Below, one piece after another: positions 8,002 to 17,200 of a stretch of DNA of 46,125 nucleotides. How positions within the stretch are numbered: position 1 is the stretch's first letter; each line of letters begins with the position of its first letter. The stretch spans positions 1 through 46,125 of the forward strand of contig NZ_JASMRZ010000037.1 of assembly GCF_030462475.1 (NCBI RefSeq). The letters are read 5' to 3'. Source of the stretch: Variovorax sp. CAN15. Its GTDB lineage: Bacteria > Pseudomonadota > Gammaproteobacteria > Burkholderiales > Burkholderiaceae_C. The position numbers and the translations under genes were made by a program. The notes under the pieces are model-generated. The model was given only the letters and a program-made list of their open reading frames with translations, ran no database searches and had not been told where the DNA came from.

Positions 8002-10452
8002 ATGACGCGGTTTCGTGCGTCAGGCCGGGCTGCGGGGGGCTTCGGCGCATTCGCGGCACTGGGCGGTTCGCTGCTGGGATCGGCCTTGCAGCTGCAGCAA
8101 CCGGTGCTGTGGCCGGCATGGGGTTATGCCGGTTTGCTATGTGTCGGCGTGGCCGGAATGTGGTGGCGGCGACTGCCGGGCAGAGGGCTCTTGTTGATCG
8201 CCGTGGCGTGCGCAGCGATGGCCGGCTCGGGGCTCGCAGGATTGCGCGCCGTCGCCTACGCGAAAGGCGCGCTCGGCCCGGCGCTCGAAGGGCGCGACCT
8301 GCGCGTCGCAGGCGTCGTATCGGAGATGCCCCAGCGCAACGAGGCTGGTACGCGATTCGTCTTGGATGTCGAAGCCGCGCAGTGGGCGGACCCCTCCATG
8401 ACAGGCCTGCCAGCCGTGCCCGACCGCATCGCGCTCGGCTGGTATGCGGAAGGCTCCAGCCTCTGGAGCCGTGCCTCGCCAGCCAGCACCGCCGTCGCTT
8501 CCCCGCATGCCGGCGAACGCTGGAGCCTGACGGTGCGCCTGAAAGCCCCGCACGGCAACCGCAACCCCCACGGCTTCGACGGCGAACTCTGGATGTGGGC
8601 GCAGGGCCTGCACGCCAGCGGCCATGTGCGAGCCGGCGCGCGCGACGCGGCGCCGGTGCTGGTCGGCTCCACCTGGCGGCACCCCATCGAACGCGCCCGT
8701 GAAGCGGTGCGCGACGCCATCTTCGAGCGCGTGCCCGACCGCGCGCGGGCCGGCGTGATCGCGGCTCTCGTCACCGGCGACCAGAACGCCATCGACCGCG
8801 CCGGCTGGGATGTGTTCCGTGCCACGGGCGTGGCGCACCTGATGTCGATCTCGGGCCTGCACGTCACGATGTTCGCGTGGCTCGCCGCGCACGCCGTTGG
8901 CCTGCTCTGGCGGCGCAGCACGTGGCTGATGCTGAGGCTGCCCGCGCAGCAGGCCGCGTTGATCGGCGGCGTGCTGCTGGCCACGCTCTACGCGCTCTTC
9001 AGCGGCTGGGGCGTGCCGTCGCAGCGCACGGTCTGGATGCTGGCGACGGTCGCGCTGCTGCGCCTGACCGGGCGGCGCTGGCCCTGGCCGAACGTGTGGC
9101 TGCTGACTGCCGCGGTGGTGGTCGCGCTCGACCCGTGGGCATTGATGCAGGCGGGCTTCTGGCTGAGCTTCGTGGCGGTGGGCGTGCTCTTCGCGACGGA
9201 CGCCGGAGTGCGGGGCGAGCAGCAGGCCGGCGCGGCCGCCCGACTGCTGCGCTTCTTTCGCGAGCAATGGACCATCACGCTGGCGATCACGCCGCTGAGC
9301 CTGCTGCTGTTCCAGCAGGTGTCGCTGATCGGACTGCTGGCCAACGCGGTGGCGATTCCGTGGGTCACGCTCGTGATCACGCCGCTGGCGATGCTCGGCG
9401 TGGCGGTGCCGCCGCTGTGGGACCTTGCGGCCATGGCCGTGCAGGCGCTGGCGCTGCTGCTGCAATGGCTGGCGGAGTTGCCGCACGCCACGCTGTCGAT
9501 GGCCGCGCCGCCCTTGTGGCTGGCCGCCTGCGGCGTCGGTGGCGGTGCGCTGCTGGCCATGCGGCTGCCATGGTCGCTGCGCGGCCTCGGCATTCCGCTG
9601 CTCCTGCCGGTGCTGCTGTGGCAGGCGCCCAGGCCGGCCGCTGGCGAGTTCGAGCTGCTCGCCGCCGACATCGGCCAGGGCAACGCGGTGCTCGTGCGCA
9701 CCGCCACGCACAGCCTGCTCTACGACGCCGGCCCGCGCTACAGCCTCGAAAGCGATGCCGGCCATCGCGTACTGGTGCCGCTGCTGCGCGCGTACGGCGA
9801 GCGGCTGGACACGCTGGTGGTGAGCCATCGTGACGCCGACCACATCGGCGGCGCGCCCGCCGTGCTCGCGATGCAGCCCGAGGCGGCGCTACTGAGCTCC
9901 ATCGAGGCCACGCACCCGCTGCAAGCGATGCGCGCGGCAAGGCGCTGCGAGGCGGGGCAGTCGTGGAGCTGGGACGGCGTGCGCTTCGAGGTGCTGCATC
10001 CCTTCGAGAGCGACTACCGCAGCTTCGGCAAGCCGAATGCCGTGTCGTGCGTGCTGCGCATCGACAACGGCCGCGCGGTGGCGCTGCTGGCGGGCGACAT
10101 CGAGCGGCTGCAGGAAACGGCGCTGGTCGTGCGCACGCCGCAACTGCTGCGTGCCGACGTGCTGCTGGCGCCGCATCACGGGAGCAAGACTTCGTCGGGG
10201 GCGGCGTTTCTCGATGCGGTGCAGCCGCGCATCGCGCTCGTCCAGGCGGGGTACCGCAATCGTTTCGGTCATCCGGCGCAGGAAGTGGTGGCGCGCTACC
10301 GTGAACGCGGCGTGCGGCTGGTCGAGAACACCCGCTGCGGCGCCGCGCACTGGAGCAGCGCGAGGCCCGCCGAGGTGGGCTGCGAGCGCGAACGCCGGGC
10401 GCGCTACTGGCAGCACCGGCAGCCGGAGGAGGCTGGCCGTCCGGAGCCTTGA
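8002..10452 (+). CDS. comEC: ComEC/Rec2 family DNA-uptake channel protein
   Basis: An 816-residue inner-membrane protein with the full ComEC layout. It has N-terminal membrane helices and an OB-like DUF4131 region. Next comes the Competence domain (GVIAALVTGDQNAIDR, ATGVAHLMSISGLHVT, FSGWGVPSQRT) with many helices. The C-terminal metallo-beta-lactamase domain from about residue 545 has ADIGQGNAVLVRT, the HxDxDH motif SHRDADHIGG (H609, D611, D613, H614) and LLAPHHGSKTSSG. ComEC forms the channel that brings single-stranded DNA into the cytoplasm during natural transformation, and the C-terminal domain is a proposed nuclease. The ATG at 8002 is preferred over an upstream TTG because CGGGAG lies 7 bp before it. 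No other competence genes are in view, so the gene alone does not show that the organism is transformable. Confidence 0.95.
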   Translation: MTRFRASGRAAGGFGAFAALGGSLLGSALQLQQPVLWPAWGYAGLLCVGVAGMWWRRLPGRGLLLIAVACAAMAGSGLAGLRAVAYAKGALGPALEGRDLRVAGVVSEMPQRNEAGTRFVLDVEAAQWADPSMTGLPAVPDRIALGWYAEGSSLWSRASPASTAVASPHAGERWSLTVRLKAPHGNRNPHGFDGELWMWAQGLHASGHVRAGARDAAPVLVGSTWRHPIERAREAVRDAIFERVPDRARAGVIAALVTGDQNAIDRAGWDVFRATGVAHLMSISGLHVTMFAWLAAHAVGLLWRRSTWLMLRLPAQQAALIGGVLLATLYALFSGWGVPSQRTVWMLATVALLRLTGRRWPWPNVWLLTAAVVVALDPWALMQAGFWLSFVAVGVLFATDAGVRGEQQAGAAARLLRFFREQWTITLAITPLSLLLFQQVSLIGLLANAVAIPWVTLVITPLAMLGVAVPPLWDLAAMAVQALALLLQWLAELPHATLSMAAPPLWLAACGVGGGALLAMRLPWSLRGLGIPLLLPVLLWQAPRPAAGEFELLAADIGQGNAVLVRTATHSLLYDAGPRYSLESDAGHRVLVPLLRAYGERLDTLVVSHRDADHIGGAPAVLAMQPEAALLSSIEATHPLQAMRAARRCEAGQSWSWDGVRFEVLHPFESDYRSFGKPNAVSCVLRIDNGRAVALLAGDIERLQETALVVRTPQLLRADVLLAPHHGSKTSSGAAFLDAVQPRIALVQAGYRNRFGHPAQEVVARYRERGVRLVENTRCGAAHWSSARPAEVGCERERRARYWQHRQPEEAGRPEP

Positions 10453-10522
10453 AATCGTGAACTAATTGTCAAAAGTAGCCCGAAAGACCTCGTGTAAAGG
10501 AATCCACGGCAGCGTTCCATGC

Positions 10523-10543
10523 GTTGTATCGTTTGGCTACAAC
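10523..10543. promoter_or_regulatory. Inverted repeat GTTGTA-N9-TACAAC upstream of the hydratase gene
   Basis: A perfect 6-bp inverted repeat with a 9-base spacer sits just before the AAGGGGG ribosome-binding site of the short upstream ORF. Its size fits a repressor half-site pair, for example of a TetR-like fatty-acid regulator, or an RNA hairpin near the ribosome site. No -35/-10 pair with good spacing is clear in 10453-10561. Confidence 0.35.
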
Positions 10544-10561
10544 TCAGAACAAGGGGGCAGC

Positions 10562-10621
10562 ATGGACAAGCACAACCGTCGGATTTCTCGCTGGGGCCCG
10601 TCTTCCGGGCGCGCCTCATGA
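10562..10621 (+). CDS. Short upstream ORF (19 codons) overlapping the hydratase start
   Basis: The ATG at 10562 is preceded by a strong ribosome site (AAGGGGG, about 5 bp spacing) and encodes MDKHNRRISRWGPSSGRAS. Its TGA (10619-10621) overlaps the ATG of the hydratase (10618-10620) as ATGA, the classic layout for translational coupling. The hydratase ATG has no good ribosome site of its own, which supports a coupling role. The peptide has no recognisable domain. The alternative is that the strong site is fortuitous and the hydratase starts elsewhere in its open upstream frame. Confidence 0.4.
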   Translation: MDKHNRRISRWGPSSGRAS

Positions 10622-11466
10622 CGACCGGCGTTCCGGCCATCACCAGCGCGAGCCTCGCCGGCGGCTCCGGCGCGCGGCTCAAGATGCACCGCGAGGGCCC
10701 GGTGCTGATCCTGACGCTGAGCAATCCCGAGGCGCGCAACGCAATCAATCCCTCGGTCTACCGAACAGCCGCCAAGGCGATACGCGCCACCGCGGGTTTT
10801 CGCACGGTGCGCGCCATCGTGCTGCGGGGGGAGGGCGATCACTTCAGCGGCGGCGGCGACCTGCGGCGCCTGGCCCGGCAACGCAAGCTGCCGGCCGCCG
10901 AGCAGCATGGCCACATCGACGCGCTGCACGAATGGCTCATGGCGATCGAGGAGGCGCCCCAGCCCGTGATCGCCGCGGTCGAGGGCGCCGCGATGGGCGG
11001 CGGCTTTTCGCTGTGCCTGGCCTGCGACCTGATCGTGGCCGCCGAAGACGCGAAGTTCGCGATGTCGTACATCAACGTCGGCCTGTCGCCCGACGGAGGC
11101 GGCACCGATTCGCTGGCCCGCTCGCTTCCGCCGCAGGCAGCGCTCGAAATGCTGCTCGACGGCACGCCCTGCACCGCGAAGCGGCTGCACGAATTGGGCG
11201 TGGTCAACAAGGTGGTGCCGCACGGGGAAGCCGAAGCCACCGCGCTCGCCTGGGCGCAGCAACTCGCGCGCGGCCCGTTCGAGGTTCAGGCGCGCATCAA
11301 GCAGCTGGTGTATGCGGCGCGCGGACGCAGCCGGCGCGAGCAGCTGGAGGCCGAGCGCGAGTCTTTCCTGGCCAGCCTCTACAGCGACGAGAGCGGGGAG
11401 CGCATCAAGGGATTTCTCTCGCCCCGCAAGAAGCCGGAAACGAGCGAGGAGGGCCCCGAGCCCTGA
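10618..11466 (+). CDS. Enoyl-CoA hydratase/isomerase family protein
   Basis: A 282-residue crotonase-fold protein. Oxyanion-hole segments are GEGDHFSGGGDLRRL and EGAAMGGGFSLCLACDL, followed by FAMSYINVGLSPDGGG. The second catalytic acid position of classical hydratases (Glu) reads Asp in SPDGGG, a pattern also found in PaaG-type isomerases, so double-bond isomerisation is as likely as hydration. The C-terminal trimerisation helices are present, and a charged tail ends the protein. The start at 10618 is chosen at the overlap with the short upstream ORF; the frame is open back to 10519 but that extension does not resemble the family. It is followed after 98 bp by the ATP-grasp/alpha-E pair on the same strand. 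A metabolic link with that pair is not evident. Confidence 0.88.
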   Translation: MTTGVPAITSASLAGGSGARLKMHREGPVLILTLSNPEARNAINPSVYRTAAKAIRATAGFRTVRAIVLRGEGDHFSGGGDLRRLARQRKLPAAEQHGHIDALHEWLMAIEEAPQPVIAAVEGAAMGGGFSLCLACDLIVAAEDAKFAMSYINVGLSPDGGGTDSLARSLPPQAALEMLLDGTPCTAKRLHELGVVNKVVPHGEAEATALAWAQQLARGPFEVQARIKQLVYAARGRSRREQLEAERESFLASLYSDESGERIKGFLSPRKKPETSEEGPEP

Positions 11467-11564
11467 GCGCGGAAAGATCATCCGACCCGCCTTGAGCCTT
11501 GGCATCAGGGGTTCTACTGGCCCTGAACTTGCTAAGCTATGTGCTCAAGGAGATTGGTCGTTCC

Positions 11565-13061
11565 ATGCACAAATTTGACGAGATGTACGAGCAGCTTCCC
11601 TACGCTGGAGCTGCGATTCGACAGCACTACAAGCGCTACGACCAATGGCTCGCGAAGCAACCCGGTGAGGTGATGCGTTCGCGACGCGAAGAGGCGGAAA
11701 TGATCTTCCGCCGGGTCGGCATCACCTTCGCGGTGTACGGCGCCAAGGACGAGGACGGCTCCGGCACCGAGCGGCTCATACCGTTCGACCTGCTGCCCCG
11801 CATCATTCCCGCCCACGAGTGGGAAAGCATGGAAAAAGGGCTGGTGCAGCGCGTGACGGCGCTCAACCGCTTCCTGCATGACGTCTACCACGACCAGGAA
11901 ATCATCAAGGCCGGCATCATCCCGGCCGAGCAGATCCTGAACAACGCGCAGTTCCGCCCCGAGATGATGGGCGTCAACGTGCCGCACAACGTCTACTCGA
12001 ACATCTCGGGCATCGACATCGTCCGCGCCCCCGACGCCGAGGGCAACGGCGAGTACTACGTGCTCGAAGACAACCTGCGCGTGCCCAGCGGCGTGAGCTA
12101 CATGCTCGAGAACCGCAAGATGATGATGCGGCTCTTCCCCGAGCTCTTCAACCAGAACCGCATCGCGCCGGTCGCGCACTACCCCGACCTGCTGCTGGAA
12201 ACGCTTCGCGCCAGCGCGCCGCCGGCCACGGCCGAGCCCACGGTGGTGGTGCTCACGCCCGGCATGTACAACAGCGCCTACTTCGAGCACGCCTTCCTCG
12301 CGCAGCAGATGGGCGTGGAGCTGGTCGAGGGGCAGGACCTGTTCGTCAAGGACAACTTCGTCTACATGCGCACCACGCGCGGGCCGAGGCGCGTGGACGT
12401 CATCTACCGCCGCGTGGACGACGACTTCCTCGACCCCGAGGTGTTCCGCCCCACGTCGACGCTGGGCTGCGCCGGCCTGATGCGCGCCTACCGCGAAGGC
12501 AACGTCGTCATCTGCAATGCGGTGGGCACCGGCGTGGCCGACGACAAGTCGATCTACCCCTACGTGCCGAAGATGGTCGAGTTCTACCTCGGCGAGAAGC
12601 CGATTTTGAAGAACGTGCCCACCTACATGTGCCGCAACAAGGACGAGCTGCAGTACACGCTCGACAACATGAAGGACCTGGTCGTCAAGGAAGTGCACGG
12701 CGCCGGCGGCTACGGCATGCTGATCGGCCCCGCCGCCACGCAGGCCGAGATCGAGGACTTCAAGAAGGCCGTGATCGCCAAGCCCGACGGCTACATCGCC
12801 CAGCCCACGCTGAGCCTGTCGACCTCGCCCACCTTCGTAGACGCCGGCATCGCGCCGCGCCACATCGACCTGCGCCCCTTCGTGCTCTCGGGCAGCGAAG
12901 TGCAGATGGTGCCCGGCGGCCTCACGCGCGTGGCGCTCAAGGAAGGCTCGCTGGTGGTGAACTCGTCGCAGGGCGGCGGCACCAAGGACACCTGGATTCT
13001 CGAAGCCGACCGTGTGCCCAAGGCCAAGGCTCCCGCACAGTCGCAAAGCCAATCGCAGTAG
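11565..13061 (+). CDS. Circularly permuted type 2 ATP-grasp protein
   Basis: A 498-residue stand-alone ATP-grasp protein paralogous to the first half of the fusion at 1514-4270. Matching blocks are VVVLTPGMYNSAYFEHAFLA, VEGQDLFVKDNFVYM, YRRVDDDFLDPEVFRPTSTL, NVVICNAVGTGV and PTYMCRNKDE, followed by VVKEVHGAGGYGMLIGPAA. Proteins of this family are predicted ATP-dependent amidoligases. The start at 11565 (MHKFDEMYEQ) has AAGGAG 12 bp upstream (11547-11552); the longer frame from 11499 adds unrelated residues. It ends in an Ala/Gln/Ser tail (APAQSQSQSQ). The alpha-E gene begins 11 bp after its stop, so the two are co-expressed. In this family the partners usually make a complex or act in sequence. 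Confidence 0.92.
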   Translation: MHKFDEMYEQLPYAGAAIRQHYKRYDQWLAKQPGEVMRSRREEAEMIFRRVGITFAVYGAKDEDGSGTERLIPFDLLPRIIPAHEWESMEKGLVQRVTALNRFLHDVYHDQEIIKAGIIPAEQILNNAQFRPEMMGVNVPHNVYSNISGIDIVRAPDAEGNGEYYVLEDNLRVPSGVSYMLENRKMMMRLFPELFNQNRIAPVAHYPDLLLETLRASAPPATAEPTVVVLTPGMYNSAYFEHAFLAQQMGVELVEGQDLFVKDNFVYMRTTRGPRRVDVIYRRVDDDFLDPEVFRPTSTLGCAGLMRAYREGNVVICNAVGTGVADDKSIYPYVPKMVEFYLGEKPILKNVPTYMCRNKDELQYTLDNMKDLVVKEVHGAGGYGMLIGPAATQAEIEDFKKAVIAKPDGYIAQPTLSLSTSPTFVDAGIAPRHIDLRPFVLSGSEVQMVPGGLTRVALKEGSLVVNSSQGGGTKDTWILEADRVPKAKAPAQSQSQSQ

Positions 13062-13072
13062 GAGCACGAACG

Positions 13073-14029
13073 ATGCTGTCCCGCACCGCAGACCACCTCT
13101 ATTGGATGTCCCGCTACACCGAGCGCGCCGAGAACACGGCGCGCATGCTGGACGTCAACTACCAGACCTCGCTCCTGCCCCAGTCCGCCGAAGTCGCCAA
13201 GTACGGCTGGCAGGGCGTGCTCTCCATCAGCGAGCTCTTGCCCTGGTACAACCAGAAGTACGACCAGATCGCGCCCAAGGAGGTGATGGAGTTCATGGTC
13301 AAGGACGAGAGCAATGCCTCGTCCATCGTCTCCTGCCTCAAGGCCGCACGCGAGAACGCGCGCGCCGTGCGCGGCGCCCTCACCACCGAAGCCTGGGAAA
13401 CGCAGAACACCACCTGGCTCGAAGTCAACCGCATGCTGCGCTCGGGCGACTTCGAGCGCGACCCCGGCCAGTTCTTCGAATGGGTCAAGTTCCGCTCGCA
13501 CCTGTCGCGCGGCGTCACGCTGGGCACCATGCTGCAGGACGAGGCCTTCTACTTCTCGCGCCTGGGCACCTTCCTCGAACGCGCCGACAACACCGCGCGC
13601 CTGGTCGACGTGAAGTTCCACGCGCTCAACAGCGAGTTCTTCGGCGCCGCCACCGAGGAAGATCAGGAATACGACTTCTATCACTGGAGCGCCATCCTGC
13701 GCAGCGTCTCGGCCTTCGAGGTCTACCGCAAGGTGTACCGCGACGTGATCAAGCCCGAGCGCGTGGCCGAACTGCTCATTCTTCGCGCCGACATGCCGCG
13801 CTCGCTGCATGCGAGCCTGGTCGAGGTGGTCAACAACCTGGCGAAAGTTCAGAACGAGCAGAGCGCCGAAACCCAGCGCCGTGCCGGGAAGCTCCTGGCC
13901 GATCTGCAATATGCGCGCGTCGACGAAATCCTGGCGACGGGGCTGCATGCGTATCTCACGCAATTCCTCGATCGGGTGAATGAGCTGGGGGTTCGAATCA
14001 GCCAGGATTTTCTGGTTCCGGCGCATTGA
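13073..14029 (+). CDS. Alpha-E domain protein
   Basis: A 318-residue, almost wholly helical protein opening MLSRTADHLYWMSRYTERAEN, the diagnostic start of the alpha-E domain. It shares YTERAEN with the C-terminal half of the fusion protein at 1514-4270. Further conserved blocks are SRGVTLGTMLQDEAFYFSRLGTFLERADNTARLVDVKFH and ADMPRSLHASLVEV. The ribosome site TAGGAG (13059-13064) overlaps the stop of the ATP-grasp gene. The domain has no assigned chemistry; it is known only through constant association with circularly permuted ATP-grasp and transglutaminase genes. In many relatives a transglutaminase and a proteasome-like (Anbu) gene follow; here the CDI locus follows instead. Confidence 0.92.
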   Translation: MLSRTADHLYWMSRYTERAENTARMLDVNYQTSLLPQSAEVAKYGWQGVLSISELLPWYNQKYDQIAPKEVMEFMVKDESNASSIVSCLKAARENARAVRGALTTEAWETQNTTWLEVNRMLRSGDFERDPGQFFEWVKFRSHLSRGVTLGTMLQDEAFYFSRLGTFLERADNTARLVDVKFHALNSEFFGAATEEDQEYDFYHWSAILRSVSAFEVYRKVYRDVIKPERVAELLILRADMPRSLHASLVEVVNNLAKVQNEQSAETQRRAGKLLADLQYARVDEILATGLHAYLTQFLDRVNELGVRISQDFLVPAH

Positions 14030-14071
14030 TCTTCTAGCGAAATGAGGAAGCATCGCCCTCTTGGCAAAGGC

Positions 14072-14100
14072 GATGCGTCGCCTGTTTCGCATCAATTTTT
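14072..14100 (+). terminator. Putative terminator after the alpha-E gene
   Basis: GATGCG (14072-14077) pairs with CGCATC (14088-14093), followed by AATTTTT. An alternative hairpin, CATCGCC (14051-14057) with GGCGATG (14069-14075), uses the same GATG and cannot form at the same time. This gives a plausible weak Rho-independent terminator ending the ATP-grasp/alpha-E transcript. Confidence 0.45.
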
Positions 14101-14201
14101 GACAATTGTTGACGTTGTGAAATATCAACAATATTTAATCCAAAAGAATTAATATTTCTGATTAGGCTCACCTAAGTCGTTGAAAAGCATGTATTAATTC
14201 C

Positions 14202-14229
14202 TTGAACGCAAGCGCCGCTCTTTCATAAT
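14202..14229 (+). promoter_or_regulatory. Putative sigma-70 promoter of the CDI locus
   Basis: TTGAAC (14202-14207) and CATAAT (14224-14229) are separated by 16 bp. They lie about 70 bp before the cdiA start, in a 270-bp AT-rich gap (14030-14299) that contrasts with the GC-rich genes around it. Upstream, AATATTTAAT and ATTAATATT (about 14130-14156) form an imperfect inverted repeat that could bind a regulator or a nucleoid protein. Confidence 0.5.
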
Positions 14230-14299
14230 CGCGCCCCGTAGCTTTCATTTCGTCACAGATTTGAATGTGACGTGACAACTATCAGGGAGCGTCAGAACA

Positions 14300-17200
14300 A
14301 TGAATCGGCACTTGCACCGCGTGGTCTTCAACGCGGCCAGAGGGATGCGCATGGTGGTCCAGGAAACGGCCGCCAGCACTGGAAAGGGCGCTAGCAGGGC
14401 AACGACCGCCGCAGGTGCTACCGCCCTCGCGGGTGTGCTGATCGCAGGGGCCGCACAGGGCCAGATCGTCGGTGCTCCCTACGTCCCTGGCAATCTTCGC
14501 CCGACTGTGCTGACAGCCCCCAATGGCGTGCCGCTGGTCAACATTCAGACGCCTTCCGCCGCGGGCGTCTCGCGCAACGTCTACAACCAGTTCAGCGTCG
14601 GTTCGAGCGGCGCCATCCTGAACAACAGCCGGGTGAACGTGCAGACCCAACTGGGTGGGTTCGTTCAGGGCAACCCCAATCTGGCCACGGGCCCGGCGCG
14701 CATCATCCTCAACGAGGTCAACGGCGGAACGCCCAGCCAGCTTCGCGGCTACATCGAAGTGGGCGGCCAGCGCGCGGAAGTGATCATCGCCAACCCCGCA
14801 GGCATCAGCGTCGATGGCGGCGGCTTCATCAATGCCAGCCGCGCCACGCTCACCACCGGCACGCCGCAGTTCAACGCCGTCGGCGGTCTCGACAGTTTCC
14901 TGGTTCGTGGCGGAACCATCACCATCGACGGCGCGGGCCTCGATGCCAGCAAGACCGACTACGCGGCCATTCTTGCGCGTGCTGTGCAGGCCAATGCGAG
15001 CATCTGGGCCAGCGAGCTCAAGGTGGTGACCGGTGCGAATCAGGTCAGTGCCGACCATACGCAGATCACCCCCACGACAGGAACGGGCGCAGCACCGACC
15101 TTCACTCTCGATGTGGCGGCCCTCGGCGGCATGTATGCAGGAAAAATCACGCTTGTGGGCAATGAGGCCGGGCTGGGCGTACGCAATGCCGGCAACATCG
15201 GCGCGAGCAACGGCAATCTCATCGTCACAGCAGCGGGGCGTCTTGAAAATACTGGCACCCTCGAAGGCACACGCGTCGAGATCTCCAGTGTCAGCGACAT
15301 CGACAACCGGGGCGGTACGATCCGCCAGACCAGCAGCGTAGGCCTCGGCATCACTGCACCGGTTCTCTCGAACACCAACAGCGGAGTCATCGGTATCGAG
15401 CCGGCACCAACGCCGACCACTGGCACGGGAGGTAGCACGAGCACCGGGGGCGGTACCGGCACAGGTGGCAGCACCAGCCCAGGCGTTTCCACCACGGGAA
15501 CCAGCTCCGGAACGGGTTCAGGCTCCAGTGATGCCGCCTCGCCGGCACCGGCACCGTTTGTCCCCACATCGCCTGGCACCATCACCGCGGCGGGAACGAT
15601 TCTGAACGACGGTGGCCGCATCTACGCTGGTGGTCCGATCGCGCTGCAAACACCACAGATCAACAACGCGGGTGGCACGTTGTCAGCCGCCAGCATGGCG
15701 GTCGTCGGCCCCAACTTTTCGAATGCTGGTGGCACTCTGAACGTCAGCCAGAGCTTCGGCGCAAACGTCGGCTCGTTCGACAACACGGGTGGCAAGCTCA
15801 ATGCGGGCAGTCTGAACATTGCCACCAGCGGCGACCTGATCAACACCGACGGCGTGCTGACAAGCGCTTCTGATGCCGACCTTATGGTGGGGGGGAAGGC
15901 GGAGAACACTCGCGGCACGCTCTCGGCCACGGGTGTACTGACCGCGAACGTTGTTGGCGCCACCACCAACAACAGCGGCACGCTGGCTTCAAATCAGACG
16001 CTGAGACTGAACACCGGCTCGCTGGAGAATACTGGCGGGAGCGTTCAGTCTGCACAAGCCGGTGTACAGCTCGGCGTAGCCAACGCACTGACCAACGGCG
16101 GTGGTGGCAATATCAGCGCGACCACCGATCTCGGTATCCAGGCCGGTTCGCTCACCAACGGTGGCAGCCTGCGCGGGAGCAACGATGCCAACATTGCGGT
16201 TGGTGGCGCATTGACCAACGACGGCAGTGTCACGGCGGGCCGCAGCACCACGATCGCTGCCGGCAGCATGCGCAGCGGTACGTCCAGTGTGCTCGGGGCT
16301 GGTGCTCAGGGCGACGGCAAGCTTGGCAGTGTGGGTGACCTGCGTGTGACCTCCACGGGCGCCCTGGTCGCCAACGGCACCAACATCGCGGCGGGCAATG
16401 CCATGCTGCAAGGGGCGAGCATCGATCTGTCGACCGGCCAGACCAGTGCGACCAACATCGCGGTCACGGCCACTCAGGGCAATGTGACCACCAGCAATGC
16501 CACGGTCGTCACGCCAGGCACTTTGAGCATCACGGCCAATAGCAACGCGACGCAGACCCTCGTGAATGACGCTGGCACGCTCAATGCCGGTCAGTTGCAA
16601 ATCAACGCCTCGAACCTCGCCAATACGAACGCGGGCGAGATCGTGCAGACCGGCACGGGCGCGACGACCATTGTGACCAGCGGCACCTTGAACAACGACG
16701 GTGGTCGCATCGCCAGCAATGGGCAAGACCTCACGCTGCAGGGCACGGCCATCACCAGCAACGTGGGCAAGATCGAGCACGCGGGTCCCGGAACTCTGAT
16801 CGTCACAGGGGGCAGCTTCAACGGTGCCGACGGTCAGATCACAGCGAACAACGCTTTGGTGGTCGCCGTGTCGGGGGCATTCAACCAGGACGGCGGTAAG
16901 GCGACAACCAGCGCCAAGCAAATCTCCATCGACGCAGGCTCGCTGAGCAATCGTGGTGGTCAGATTGTGCAGACTGGCTCTGACGCCACCCGTATCACTG
17001 TCGTGGGAGCGATCGACAATACATCCGGCACCATTGCGAGCAACGGCAACACGACCATCGCAGCCGGCAGCCTGACCAACCAAGGCGGCTCCGTTCGTGC
17101 CGCAGAAACTTCCAGCCTCGGTCTGACCGTTGGCGGCCTGCTCGACAACAGCAACAAGGGATCGATTGGCGCGGGTGGCAACACCACCGCCACGGCGGGC

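Noticed and set aside
10524..11495. Plus-strand ORF in another frame over the enoyl-CoA hydratase
   Set aside because: Arg-rich product without motifs; the frame at 10618-11466 has clear crotonase motifs.
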